Positions 37,403 to 46,713 of a stretch of DNA of 64,000 nucleotides are shown here, one piece after another; the first letter of the stretch is position 1, and every line of letters begins with the position of its first letter. The notes beneath the pieces are model-generated. The model saw only the letters and a program-made list of their open reading frames with translations, was not told where the DNA came from and searched no databases. Position numbers and translations under genes: made by a program. Source of the DNA: Chitinophaga niastensis (lineage in GTDB: Bacteria; Bacteroidota; Bacteroidia; Chitinophagales; Chitinophagaceae); contig NZ_PYAW01000001.1 of the NCBI RefSeq assembly GCF_003014755.1, forward strand, positions 1,922,001-1,986,000, written 5' to 3'.

Positions 37403-38848
37403 CTAATAAGCAATAATATCTTTGTTGGTTGTTGCTATTTTCTGGTATGGGTTGTCTAAGAACTGTTGTACAATTGCGCGGCCCTGGTCCCATCCAAATA
37501 CGCCATGTGAACGGTTGATAAATAAAAAGCGCTGGCTGACCGGCATATAATGATGTATCATATCCATATAAACCGGCCTGCAGGCGGGATCCATTGCCCC
37601 ATCACCCAGCAGTACGGGTTTATTGGAATAGAAGGGTTGTTTGGTTATTGGCTTCACTGGTGGCACGGCCCAGCAATCACAAATGGCTTTATAGACATCA
37701 TTGATATGATAGCCTTCCATCCAGGGATAAATGCTATAAAGCTGACGAATAATATCTTCACTATGATAAGCTGCCTGATCTGCGCAATACACAGAAATCC
37801 GCATACCATCAGGCGCCGGGTTTTTTGAAAAGAGATCATCCAGTTTAGCTTTGATATACTTGTAGTGGTTTCCTTTTATGATATCCATGATGATAAAAGG
37901 CACCTCTTTTATTTTTGAGACGTCAAGTAAATTATTTTCAATTACATCCAGTAATTCGTTTTTGGTGTACCGGATACTCAACGAATCGCTGGTGCCATTT
38001 TCCAGGTAATTTATATAAAAGGTTTTGCCAATGATACTGTTAAAATAAATTTGAAATTTTTCTTCGAGGTCTGCATACAATACCCCGGAATCTTTTTTGC
38101 AACGCGCTGATAAAATATGTAGTGCTTCGTTAAAGTTTGCAGGTTCATCTTCGTCAATAGGTACAAATGTGGGTAGTGGCGAATCCAGTATAAGGGATCT
38201 GATACGGGATGAGTCATGCTGTAAAACAGCCAGCATAAGCCCCCCGCTGTAAGAACCGCCCAACAGATTAACCGAATCAATATGCAAAACGTTCAACAAA
38301 TCATGTATGTCCTCAACCGTTTCATAAGTGTTATAACCGGAAAGGTCGATCCCTTTTGTTTCGAGTGTCTTCTTGTAGCGCTTAATACCTTCAAGCACCA
38401 TACTGTCCTTTGACAGATTTTTCCGATAGGATTCTTTAATGGCTGTATCCAGCTCATAACTTCTGATATAGGGTATCGCAAATTTGGTTCCCCGTTGTTC
38501 AAAAGCAATACAATCCCTGCTATTGATAATTGGCCCTTTGGTTATCCCTATCGTCCAGCCTAGTGAGCTATTCCCAGGGCCTCCGCTCGTAAACAAAACC
38601 GGGTCCTTCTTCTTATCCGGATCCTTACTTTCAACAATTATAAAGGGCAATTTTATGAGCTTACTGTTCTTTTTTTTCCTGTTTTCCGGAACGATCAAAT
38701 ATCCGCACCGGGTTTTAAAGCTGCTGTCTACTTTAACGGGGCATGCGCAGGGTTCAATGGTGGGTATATAGATTGCTTTTTGTTGCGCGGATGAAAATTG
38801 CACTAAACAAACCATGGCTATTAAAGAAGATAAAATATTCTTTTTCAT
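37403..38848 (-). CDS. Exported alpha/beta-hydrolase (S33 peptidase-like)
   Basis: 481 residues with a signal peptide (MKKNILSSLIAMVCLVQFSSAQ). The hydrolase fold shows an oxyanion-type TSGGPGNSSLG, an ERGTKF loop near DCIAFEQRG, the nucleophile elbow GGSYSGG and a late His in INRSHGVFGWD. This arrangement fits the proline-iminopeptidase/TAP-like group of secreted S33 hydrolases. The substrate is unknown; a peptidase or esterase is possible. Confidence 0.85.
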   Translation of the reverse strand: MKKNILSSLIAMVCLVQFSSAQQKAIYIPTIEPCACPVKVDSSFKTRCGYLIVPENRKKKNSKLIKLPFIIVESKDPDKKKDPVLFTSGGPGNSSLGWTIGITKGPIINSRDCIAFEQRGTKFAIPYIRSYELDTAIKESYRKNLSKDSMVLEGIKRYKKTLETKGIDLSGYNTYETVEDIHDLLNVLHIDSVNLLGGSYSGGLMLAVLQHDSSRIRSLILDSPLPTFVPIDEDEPANFNEALHILSARCKKDSGVLYADLEEKFQIYFNSIIGKTFYINYLENGTSDSLSIRYTKNELLDVIENNLLDVSKIKEVPFIIMDIIKGNHYKYIKAKLDDLFSKNPAPDGMRISVYCADQAAYHSEDIIRQLYSIYPWMEGYHINDVYKAICDCWAVPPVKPITKQPFYSNKPVLLGDGAMDPACRPVYMDMIHHYMPVSQRFLFINRSHGVFGWDQGRAIVQQFLDNPYQKIATTNKDIIAY

Positions 38849-38885
38849 ATGTTGGGTTTAGAATTTTTAAAACCAGTTTAACCTT

Positions 38886-39407
38886 TTACTTAAAGTATTT
38901 TTTTAGCTCAACCAATTCCAATGGTTGTAATGGCCGGCCAAATTTTTTTTCTATAGGGAAGGGGATTGTTTTATCAGTGAGATGGAAACCCCGCCGAATG
39001 TACCAATCTATTAATTCGAGCCTCAAAGAAATAACGTCAATTACTATACCCGCAAGGTTTTGTTTAGAAGCAATTTCTTCTGCATCCATCAGCATCATTT
39101 TTCCGATGCCTGTTGCCTGTATGTCAGGAGACACGGTTAACAAACCCAGGTATAACTCTTTTTGTTTTGTTTCGAGGTAAACACAGCCAACAATTACATC
39201 TTCGTTAGTTATACATTTTCTTATAACCACTCCGGGCTTATTCATCATTTGTATCAGCGAAGCCACATTCATCCTGTCGCCTTCAATTAAAAGCGCTTCA
39301 GTTGTCCAGCCCTTTTTTGAATGCTCCCCCCGGTATGCGCTGTTAATTAATAGCACAAGTTCCTGTGCATCATTAGTAGTGGCAGTCAGCATTTTATATT
39401 CTGGCAT
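38886..39407 (-). CDS. GNAT-family N-acetyltransferase
   Basis: 173 residues. The acetyl-CoA-binding motif A is visible as LGLLTVSPDIQATGIGKMML, with the typical (Q/R)xxGxG/A pattern as QATGIG, and the C-terminal strand as RLELIDWYIRRGFHLTD. The substrate is unknown. It starts 3 bases after the MFS transporter stop, so the two are translated together; acetylation and efflux could serve drug resistance. Confidence 0.88.
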   Translation of the reverse strand: MPEYKMLTATTNDAQELVLLINSAYRGEHSKKGWTTEALLIEGDRMNVASLIQMMNKPGVVIRKCITNEDVIVGCVYLETKQKELYLGLLTVSPDIQATGIGKMMLMDAEEIASKQNLAGIVIDVISLRLELIDWYIRRGFHLTDKTIPFPIEKKFGRPLQPLELVELKKYFK

Positions 39408-39410
39408 ATG

Positions 39411-40625
39411 CTATGGTTTTAAGTAGTTGATTATTTTTAGGACAAAGTATTTTTTGATAATATCACTTTTGCGTAACACTAAAAAACTCAAAAGGGAAAA
39501 GCAAAACAGGAGCGTTGTCATTGGTAAAATGGAGTGCCTTTTAACAAGGTTTACAGCTAAAGAAGCGAATCCCCCGGTAAACATTTGCATACTTCCCAAT
39601 AAGGCAGCAGCCCTGCCGGTATTTTTACTGAACGGTGCCATACACTGAGCTGAAGAATTTGGGGAAATGAATCCCTGGCAACTTAATAAAATAAAAATCA
39701 ACAGCAAAATACCATACAAATGCAAATACCCGAACAGGGTTGACAGGAAAAGTATAAGGGCTGTCAGCGTGTGCATCAATGAAGCCCGCCTGACTATCCA
39801 TTCACTTTTATATCTCTTCAGTAATAACCTGTTTAACTGACTGGCGCTAATCAGGCCACCGGCAAGAATGGCAAATATCCATCCATAGTGTTGCTCCGTC
39901 ATTCCATACAACTTCATAAAAACGAAGGGAGAGTCAGCTAAATAAACATATAGACATGCGGATGAGCAGGAGCCTGAAATTGCATATTTATAAAACTGCG
40001 GTTCTTTTAAAATCGTCAGAAAAATATTTTTACCTGAATCAGGAACAGCAAATGTTGCTATTTCAGAGGGCTTGCTTTCCGGCAATAAGAAGTACACCGA
40101 AATCAACAAAACCAATGAAATCAGTGCAAGTATAAGAAAAATGTACTGCCACCCCAACGTAGCTGTAATGTAACTTCCAAAAAGCGGTGCAACAATAGGA
40201 GAAATGCCAATAACAAGCATCAGTTGGGAAAATATTTTTGCATTTTCTGAAACGGTAAACAGATCTCTTACAATTGTACGGGAGGCTACTATTCCTACAC
40301 AGCCGCCTAATGCCTGTACTAATCGCAATGCTATTAAAGCATTAGCCGAAGATGCAAACATGCAAGCCAATGATGCGGTACAGTAGATAACAAGACCACC
40401 ATAAAGCGGCTTTTTTCTGCCAACCTTATCTAAAAGGGGGCCATAAATAAACTGGCCTGCGGAAATACCAATAAAAAAGCTGGACAAAGAAAGGGAGACA
40501 TTGGAAATCGATGTTTTTAAATCCGCAGCAATAGCGGGAAAAGCGGGCAAATACATATCTATAGAGAATGGCCCGATTGCCGCTAATAATCCCAGTAGGA
40601 CGATAATATAGTTTTGTTGTTTCAT
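39411..40625 (-). CDS. Bcr/CflA-type multidrug MFS transporter
   Basis: About 404 residues with twelve membrane segments. The start is taken at ATG 40625 rather than the in-frame TTG at 40637. The drug:proton antiporter signature GPLLDKVGRKKPLYGGL lies in the loop between segments 2 and 3, and the N-terminus GPFSIDMYLPAFPAIAADL is typical of Bcr/CflA proteins. It follows the Crp-family gene and precedes the GNAT gene on the same strand. Confidence 0.9.
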   Translation of the reverse strand: MKQQNYIIVLLGLLAAIGPFSIDMYLPAFPAIAADLKTSISNVSLSLSSFFIGISAGQFIYGPLLDKVGRKKPLYGGLVIYCTASLACMFASSANALIALRLVQALGGCVGIVASRTIVRDLFTVSENAKIFSQLMLVIGISPIVAPLFGSYITATLGWQYIFLILALISLVLLISVYFLLPESKPSEIATFAVPDSGKNIFLTILKEPQFYKYAISGSCSSACLYVYLADSPFVFMKLYGMTEQHYGWIFAILAGGLISASQLNRLLLKRYKSEWIVRRASLMHTLTALILFLSTLFGYLHLYGILLLIFILLSCQGFISPNSSAQCMAPFSKNTGRAAALLGSMQMFTGGFASLAVNLVKRHSILPMTTLLFCFSLLSFLVLRKSDIIKKYFVLKIINYLKP

Positions 40626-40674
40626 TTCTGAATGCAAAAAAACTATATCAGAGATAAAAAAGCCTTATGGTAGA

Positions 40675-41262
40675 TTAAGAAAATGAATTCGTCTCTCTTT
40701 TTCTTAATACACTCAAAAACTCCGGGGTTATTCCCAGGTAGGAGGCAGTAAGCCTTAAAGAAATACGCTGTTCCAGCCCGGGGTATTTTTTTTTGAACTG
40801 GCTGTATTTTTCTTCTGCAGTTAAAGAATTACTTTGAATAAAGCGGTGTTGAAGCATGATAAAACTATGCTGCCACCTTTTTATTATGAACTTTTGAATT
40901 GCCGGAATTTGTTCTATCAGTAAATGATAATTTGCTTTACTGATCTGCAGCAACTCAGTATCTTCAACTGCCTGGTAGTAAAAGAAAGAAGGAGTGGTGT
41001 TTAAAAAACTATCAATATCAACAACCCACCAGTTTTCTATGGCAAACTTTGTCACGCATTCAATTCCCTTTTCGTTTGCATAACAAACTTTAAGGCAACC
41101 TTTGTTTACAAAATAATCATGTCTGCAAATTTCTCCAGACTTGATAAGGTAATCCTTTTTATAAACTGTTCTTGATTCTAAAACCGAAGTAAACAAATCA
41201 GTTTCAGATGGGCTAAGTCGCACATGCTGGGAGATACTTGATAATATTAAGTCGACATTCAT
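40675..41262 (-). CDS. Crp/Fnr-family transcriptional regulator
   Basis: 195 residues with an N-terminal cyclic-nucleotide-binding-like beta roll (about 20-120; IKSGEICRHDYFVNKGCLKV) and a C-terminal helix-turn-helix (LRLTASYLGITPEFLSVLRK). Residues for cAMP binding are not evident, as in many short Bacteroidota members. It lies just upstream of the MFS-GNAT pair and may regulate them. Confidence 0.88.
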   Translation of the reverse strand: MNVDLILSSISQHVRLSPSETDLFTSVLESRTVYKKDYLIKSGEICRHDYFVNKGCLKVCYANEKGIECVTKFAIENWWVVDIDSFLNTTPSFFYYQAVEDTELLQISKANYHLLIEQIPAIQKFIIKRWQHSFIMLQHRFIQSNSLTAEEKYSQFKKKYPGLEQRISLRLTASYLGITPEFLSVLRKRETNSFS

Positions 41263-41408
41263 AAGGGTAAAATTACTATTTAAAACCCACTATTGAAGGC
41301 ATCCGTGACGTAAACGCACTGTATTACCAAATTGTTAAGCATGCACTTTTCCTCTTGTCAGCTATTGAGGTAGATGCCTGTTTTTACGTGATAGTATTGA
41401 GCATGTGA

Positions 41409-42431
41409 ATGAGCGGGATTGTCCCGAGTATGCAGCAAACCTTTTTTATGTTGGATCAACAATTATGGCAGCGATATATTGACGGTACAGTTACTACCGC
41501 CGAAAGAACGGACATATTGCAATGGTTGCAGTCATTGGATGATGAAGCACTCGAACAGTTGCTGACGGGAGGCTGGCAGGAAGAACCACCGCCCATGCCA
41601 GCAGAGCATGCCGCTCATTTAGATAATTACCTGGTGTCTGTCATGTCTGAAAAGCCATTGGTAGTAAGCAGCAAAAGGAGGTGGGGATGGTGGGCCGCCG
41701 CTGCTTCCTTGTTACTGTTAAGCAGCAGTGGTATATGGTTATGGAAGACAGGGAAGAAACAAACGGTAACAGCACCGTTAATGTCATGGCGAAAAATTAA
41801 GAACAATACCACTACTATCTCTAAAATAACTTTACCGGATAAGAGTATTGTATGGCTTACTCCCACCTCTCAGGTGGATATCCCGGATGATTATGCACAA
41901 CAGGCACGCCATATCACCTTATCAGGTGAAGCTTTTTTTGAAGTAGTACCAAAGGCGGCTGCACCTTTTGTGGTAACAGCGGGGATGTTACATACAACAG
42001 TATTGGGTACCAGTTTTAATGTAGAGGCCTATACGAATGAACCGACTGTCAGCATTTCGCTGGCTACAGGCAGGGTATCAGTAGAGTTGCCACGCAAAGG
42101 TAGAAAGGACAGCACATTGGTATTGTTTCCCGGCGCTAAACTGATCTTTAAAAAAGGTCCTCAGCTTTTTACCAATACTCATTTTTCCATAGAAGATACG
42201 CTGGCCTGGAAACAGGGAGGATTTATATTGGAAGATGTACCGGTGGCCGTAGTATTCAACCGGTTGGCCAGGAGATTTGGTAAAACAATTGTGTTTGATC
42301 CGGCAGCCTTCTCCGGCGCCAGGTTTTCCGCTAAGTACAACCATCCTGATCTCCGCGTGGTGCTGAAGAATATGGCTTTCATACACAGCTTCCACTATCA
42401 TATGCGGGCAGATAGCATTTTTATTTATTGA
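41409..42431 (+). CDS. FecR-family anti-sigma factor
   Basis: About 340 residues. A cytoplasmic N-terminal helical domain (LWQRYIDGTVTTAERTDILQ) is followed by one membrane helix (WWAAAASLLLLSSSGIWLW, about 96-114), the FecR periplasmic domain (ISKITLPDKSIVWLTPTSQV, ITLSGEAFFEVVP, VLGTSFNVEAY) and a DUF4974-type C-terminal domain. The start is uncertain: ATGs lie at 41409, 41430 and 41448. It would sense the TonB receptor downstream and control an ECF sigma factor, but no sigma gene adjoins it; the nearest in the window is at 12773. Confidence 0.9.
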   Translation: MSGIVPSMQQTFFMLDQQLWQRYIDGTVTTAERTDILQWLQSLDDEALEQLLTGGWQEEPPPMPAEHAAHLDNYLVSVMSEKPLVVSSKRRWGWWAAAASLLLLSSSGIWLWKTGKKQTVTAPLMSWRKIKNNTTTISKITLPDKSIVWLTPTSQVDIPDDYAQQARHITLSGEAFFEVVPKAAAPFVVTAGMLHTTVLGTSFNVEAYTNEPTVSISLATGRVSVELPRKGRKDSTLVLFPGAKLIFKKGPQLFTNTHFSIEDTLAWKQGGFILEDVPVAVVFNRLARRFGKTIVFDPAAFSGARFSAKYNHPDLRVVLKNMAFIHSFHYHMRADSIFIY

Positions 42432-42442
42432 TTATAAAAAAA

Positions 42443-42466
42443 ATGTCCGGCTGGCAGGCCGGACAT
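42443..42466 (+). terminator. Intercistronic hairpin between fecR and the TonB receptor gene
   Basis: A perfect 9-bp stem ATGTCCGGC / GCCGGACAT is preceded by an A run and followed by CAAAAACAATTGTTTTT rather than a direct T run. On the plus strand it is a weak terminator or a processing/stability hairpin that could lower receptor expression relative to FecR. Confidence 0.5.
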
Positions 42467-42494
42467 CAAAAACAATTGTTTTTAAAGATTAGTT

Positions 42495-45400
42495 ATGAAC
42501 AAATTTACAAAAAGCAAAGCAAACCGGCTGACAAGAAAATGTTGTTCAGTTATGTGTGTGCTATGGATGTTGATAACGGGTGATGTCAGTGCACAATCGC
42601 CGGCACTCACAGCACCGGTTACCCTTTCTTTTACCAACACCAACCTGGCCGTAGTTATTGCGGAAATTGACCGCCAGAGCGACTTTGCGTTTACTTACGA
42701 CAAGGCCTCTCTAAGTAGTGTAAAAATGGCTGCTGCCACCTGGAAGGGCGTACCGTTGAAAAGCGTACTGGCAGACATTTCGCGCACTACAGGGATGATG
42801 TATGAAATAAGTGGGAATACCATCGCTGTGAAAGCCGGCCGGCAGCAGCACCCGGGCACCTTACGGGGCCGTGTGGTGGATTTTGAAACATCCTCTCCGT
42901 TGCCGGGGGCTACTGTAAAGCTGGAAGGTACCACTACCGGTACTATTACAGACAACAGGGGATTTTATCAATTGCCCAATGTTACTCCAGGTAAATACAC
43001 AGCGGTTATCACTTTTATCGGCTATCAACGAAACGTAATCGCCAACATAAATATTGAAAGTGATAGACAGGCGGTATATGATGTGAAAATGCAGAGTGGA
43101 GGCTCTCTCAAAGAAGTGGTGGTAGACGCTGGTCCACGTAAGGTAAAATCTGTTACACACAGCACCGAGGCGCAGTTGCTGGAAGAAATTCGTCATGCTA
43201 CCGGAGTGGTATCAGGTATCTCCAATGAACTGATTGCGAAAACCCCCGATAGGAATGCGGCTGAAATAGTGAAAAGAATTTCTGGCGTTACCGTAGTGGA
43301 TGATCGCTTTATTGTAGTACGTGGTATGAATGAGCGTTATAATCTTACTTTCCTGAACGGTAGCATTGCACCTTCCACAGAATTGTATAACAAAGCCTTT
43401 GCTTACGATCTGCTGCCCAGCAGTGTGATCGATAAGATCCTGGTATATAAATCTCCTGTGGCGGATCTCGTGGCAGACTATGCTGGTGCCGCGGTAAAAA
43501 TATCTACCAAAAACGCCATGCCCATAAAACATTTTGACATGGGCCTGCAGCTGGCGCACCGGGAAGGATCTACGCTGCAAAACAGCATGAGTTATAACGG
43601 TGGAAAATATGATTTTTTGGGCTTTGATGATGGTACGCGTAAACTGCCGTCTTTCTCTCCCGGTATTTTTGAAAGTAACCGCCAGGTCACCAATGTGCCA
43701 CAGTCGGAATGGATGAAAGCACTCTCTCCGGTATTGAGCTATGGTACCCGTTACACCTTACCGGATATGCAGGTTTTCGCCAACTATTACAACAGTTGGA
43801 AACTGGGTAAGGCCAGGTTATATGATCTTACCGCCATCACCTATACCAAAGAAACAGCCGGCTATGATGTTTACCGGCAGAAGGGGAATACAGAGGCCCC
43901 AATAATCGGTAAAGGAAGTGGCAATGCAGGTGGCAGTGTGCAGGACAATAATAAAATAGCCAACGGTAAGCAATCTTCCGAAAATGCTAAAATTAATATC
44001 CTGGAGAATCTAACGCTGAAACTGAACGATCACCACGAGTTATTTCTACGGAATTTCTTTGTAAATGATGGTCGCCGTTTTACCAGCGAAAACACCACTC
44101 ATCCTAATCAGCCGCCGGGGGTTGGTCTCATTATTAATGAATACCGTACCAGGGATATCGTGCTGTCTTTTCAGCGTCGGATGTTATACGCCGGCAACTT
44201 AGGCGGTAAGCATGAAATGGGACATAACAAACAGCATGAGCTGGAATGGAACCTGGGATATACTTACGATTTACAGAGTTTACCTGATCAGCGGCTGATT
44301 CACCTGTATGATTATTCACTGATGACTGATACCAGCTGGAGGGCCGTGCCTTCGGGCTATCTGGGTATGATCAGCCGGTTGTTCATCAAGAACCTGGAGC
44401 AGGTATATAATGGCGCTATAGATTATACTTTTCATATCCGTCCTGAATTTTCACTCAAAGCAGGTACCTATAATATCTTTAAATCAAGGCAGGTGGGCCG
44501 CCGGTTTTTCCGCGTGAACAGGGCAGGGCTCTCCAATGCAGATATCAATCCACCAACGGATGATGGGGAATGGTATAATGATCACGGATTTATTAATTCG
44601 GCGTTGCTGCAATTCAGTCAGCAGGATCTGCACAAAGTATGGAGCCCCACTTATTTTAATAATGATAACACCGGCCTGGGTGTGTATGATGCTACCACCC
44701 CGGTAGATGCGTATGTGGCCAGTGAACAATATCACGCGTTTTACCTGATGGGAGACTGGAAAACTGCCGGAGAAAAACTGGTGCTGAATGGTGGTCTGCG
44801 GCTAGAGTATGACCGGCAGCGGTTATCCGGCGCCAGAGAAGGAAATAATGGCCCTCAAAGTTTGCAGCCGATTAATGTAGATCATCCACAAACGTTGCTA
44901 TTGCCTTCTGCTAATATCAGCTATCTCCCCGGCAAAACATTTGTATTACGGGGTAGTTATGGCCGTACCGTGAACAGGCCCGATTTCCGTGAACTGACTC
45001 CTTATAATGATTTTGATTTCCAGAATAATGAAAATATTCAGGGTAACCCCAAGATCGTTACTGCGATTGTGGATAACTATGATTTCCGCGCAGAGTTATA
45101 CCCGGCAAATAATAAAAACGAAGTATTGAATGTGGGCGCTTTTTATAAGCATATCCAAAATCCGATTGAGCGGATGCGGAGAGAAACTTCCGCCTCTGAC
45201 TATGGTCTGTTCCTGAACTTCACCAACATTACGTACATCAATTCTGTGAGTGCCGATATTTATGGCCTTGAGGCGGAGATAAAGAAGAGCCTTTCTTTTA
45301 TCCCCGGTAATTTATTCCGGAATCTTTCGGTGGTATTAAATGGATCGTTAATAAAAAGTACTACGGTAACCCATGGCTTTAATGCTTCTTATGTTATAGA

Positions 45401-45851
45401 TAGTATACACAAGAAGGGAGAACCTTTGCAGGGACAATCTCCTTATGTGGTGAATGCCGGATTATTCTATGAAAACCCCTCCTGGGGAACTAAAGCGGGG
45501 GTTGTATATAATGTAAGTGGCCCCCGTATTTATGCCAAGAGCCAGCGAACTAAAGAGGATACGCTATACACAGATAGCTATATCCGTCCTGACTTATTAC
45601 AGCTGCCTATGCACCTGCTGGATTTCTCTGTTACACAACGTATCATTAAATCATTACAGGCAAAGTTCAGTATACAGAACCTGCTGGATCAAAGCTACCG
45701 TATTGTGGAAGATCAGAACTTCAATCAGCATTATGATCCCGAAAAGCTTGTAAAACAACCCAGTGGTCCTGCATTAATGGTAGGAGATAATATCTATACG
45801 AAATATAAACCCGGCAGGTATTTCCTCTTACAGTTTACTTATTCTTTCTAA
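42495..45851 (+). CDS. FecA-like TonB-dependent receptor with STN signalling domain
   Basis: 1118 residues. A signal peptide is followed by an STN (secretin/TonB short N-terminal) domain at about 50-110 (VIAEIDRQSDFAFTYDKASL), a carboxypeptidase-regulatory-like domain (GRVVDFETSSPLPGATVKLE), a plug with VKRISGVTVVDDRFIVVRGM and a barrel ending in QFTYSF. The STN domain signals to a FecR partner, encoded just upstream. The transported substrate is unknown. Two lipoprotein genes follow. Confidence 0.93.
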   Translation: MNKFTKSKANRLTRKCCSVMCVLWMLITGDVSAQSPALTAPVTLSFTNTNLAVVIAEIDRQSDFAFTYDKASLSSVKMAAATWKGVPLKSVLADISRTTGMMYEISGNTIAVKAGRQQHPGTLRGRVVDFETSSPLPGATVKLEGTTTGTITDNRGFYQLPNVTPGKYTAVITFIGYQRNVIANINIESDRQAVYDVKMQSGGSLKEVVVDAGPRKVKSVTHSTEAQLLEEIRHATGVVSGISNELIAKTPDRNAAEIVKRISGVTVVDDRFIVVRGMNERYNLTFLNGSIAPSTELYNKAFAYDLLPSSVIDKILVYKSPVADLVADYAGAAVKISTKNAMPIKHFDMGLQLAHREGSTLQNSMSYNGGKYDFLGFDDGTRKLPSFSPGIFESNRQVTNVPQSEWMKALSPVLSYGTRYTLPDMQVFANYYNSWKLGKARLYDLTAITYTKETAGYDVYRQKGNTEAPIIGKGSGNAGGSVQDNNKIANGKQSSENAKINILENLTLKLNDHHELFLRNFFVNDGRRFTSENTTHPNQPPGVGLIINEYRTRDIVLSFQRRMLYAGNLGGKHEMGHNKQHELEWNLGYTYDLQSLPDQRLIHLYDYSLMTDTSWRAVPSGYLGMISRLFIKNLEQVYNGAIDYTFHIRPEFSLKAGTYNIFKSRQVGRRFFRVNRAGLSNADINPPTDDGEWYNDHGFINSALLQFSQQDLHKVWSPTYFNNDNTGLGVYDATTPVDAYVASEQYHAFYLMGDWKTAGEKLVLNGGLRLEYDRQRLSGAREGNNGPQSLQPINVDHPQTLLLPSANISYLPGKTFVLRGSYGRTVNRPDFRELTPYNDFDFQNNENIQGNPKIVTAIVDNYDFRAELYPANNKNEVLNVGAFYKHIQNPIERMRRETSASDYGLFLNFTNITYINSVSADIYGLEAEIKKSLSFIPGNLFRNLSVVLNGSLIKSTTVTHGFNASYVIDSIHKKGEPLQGQSPYVVNAGLFYENPSWGTKAGVVYNVSGPRIYAKSQRTKEDTLYTDSYIRPDLLQLPMHLLDFSVTQRIIKSLQAKFSIQNLLDQSYRIVEDQNFNQHYDPEKLVKQPSGPALMVGDNIYTKYKPGRYFLLQFTYSF

Positions 45852-45863
45852 AAAAATAATACG

Positions 45864-46703
45864 ATGATTGCTTATATCCGGAAAATATTTTTATCACCTG
45901 CTTCATTTTTCATGGCAACAATCTGTTTGCTGCTGGCCTGCAATAAAGACGTAACACCTATACCCGATACGCCAAAAGGGAACATCTTTTTTTTCAACGG
46001 ATCTTTTGCATTAACGGGTGAAATAAATATGCCTAAAAGCCAGACCAATTTTATATTAATGGACAGCCAGGATAGTACGTATCATTACAATTTCTATTTT
46101 GGGGCATCTAAATATCCTTATTTTGATCAGGGTTATCTCTATACCTATCCTTATTTAAAAGGGCAATGGCCTACTTACTGGCAGATCCCGGCGGGCAATC
46201 ATACATTCAGACTGGTGGATAGTTCCAGTTCAATCCTGGATAATACCGTTGTTGATTTAGACGCCAGAAAACCAATGGCAGTCGTGTATGCGGACAGTTG
46301 TGGTATTTTTCGCAGTTTGGTGGCAGCCGATGATTATTCTCCTGTCAACGGAAAGATGGGGCTTCGGATTATTAACATGAGCCCCGTGGATGGTCAGATT
46401 TTTCTTACCGTGAATAATGAGATCCAGCAAACGTTGCCGGCGTCCACGCATATGGGAGATCATACCGGATTTATCCCGATGGATGTATCCCGGCAGGATA
46501 CGCTGTCAGTGAAGGCATTTTCTGTCAGCGATAGCAGTACCGTTCTTGGACGTACTTTGCTGATGGTGCTGCCAGGGCATGCTTATACCTTACTGATGAC
46601 CGGTTACTCTGATAACCGGAGCTCTTCTTATGTAGATCCTCGTACGGGTAACACCGTTTCTTTACAAAGTAATTTTGCCATAACACCGTTGAGTAATTTT
46701 TAA
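45864..46703 (+). CDS. DUF4397-like lipoprotein
   Basis: 279 residues with a lipoprotein signal (lipobox LLAC, about residue 26). The body reads like DUF4397 domains (GLRIINMSPVDGQIFLTVNN, LLMVLPGHAYTLLMTGYSDN), which are immunoglobulin-like and extracytoplasmic. It lies 12 bases after the TonB receptor and is probably a surface partner. No enzyme motif is seen. Confidence 0.75.
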   Translation: MIAYIRKIFLSPASFFMATICLLLACNKDVTPIPDTPKGNIFFFNGSFALTGEINMPKSQTNFILMDSQDSTYHYNFYFGASKYPYFDQGYLYTYPYLKGQWPTYWQIPAGNHTFRLVDSSSSILDNTVVDLDARKPMAVVYADSCGIFRSLVAADDYSPVNGKMGLRIINMSPVDGQIFLTVNNEIQQTLPASTHMGDHTGFIPMDVSRQDTLSVKAFSVSDSSTVLGRTLLMVLPGHAYTLLMTGYSDNRSSSYVDPRTGNTVSLQSNFAITPLSNF

Positions 46704-46713
46704 ATAAGACAAA

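Noticed and set aside
38743..39180. 145-codon plus-strand frame across the hydrolase/GNAT boundary
   Set aside because: Antisense shadow of two well-supported minus-strand genes.
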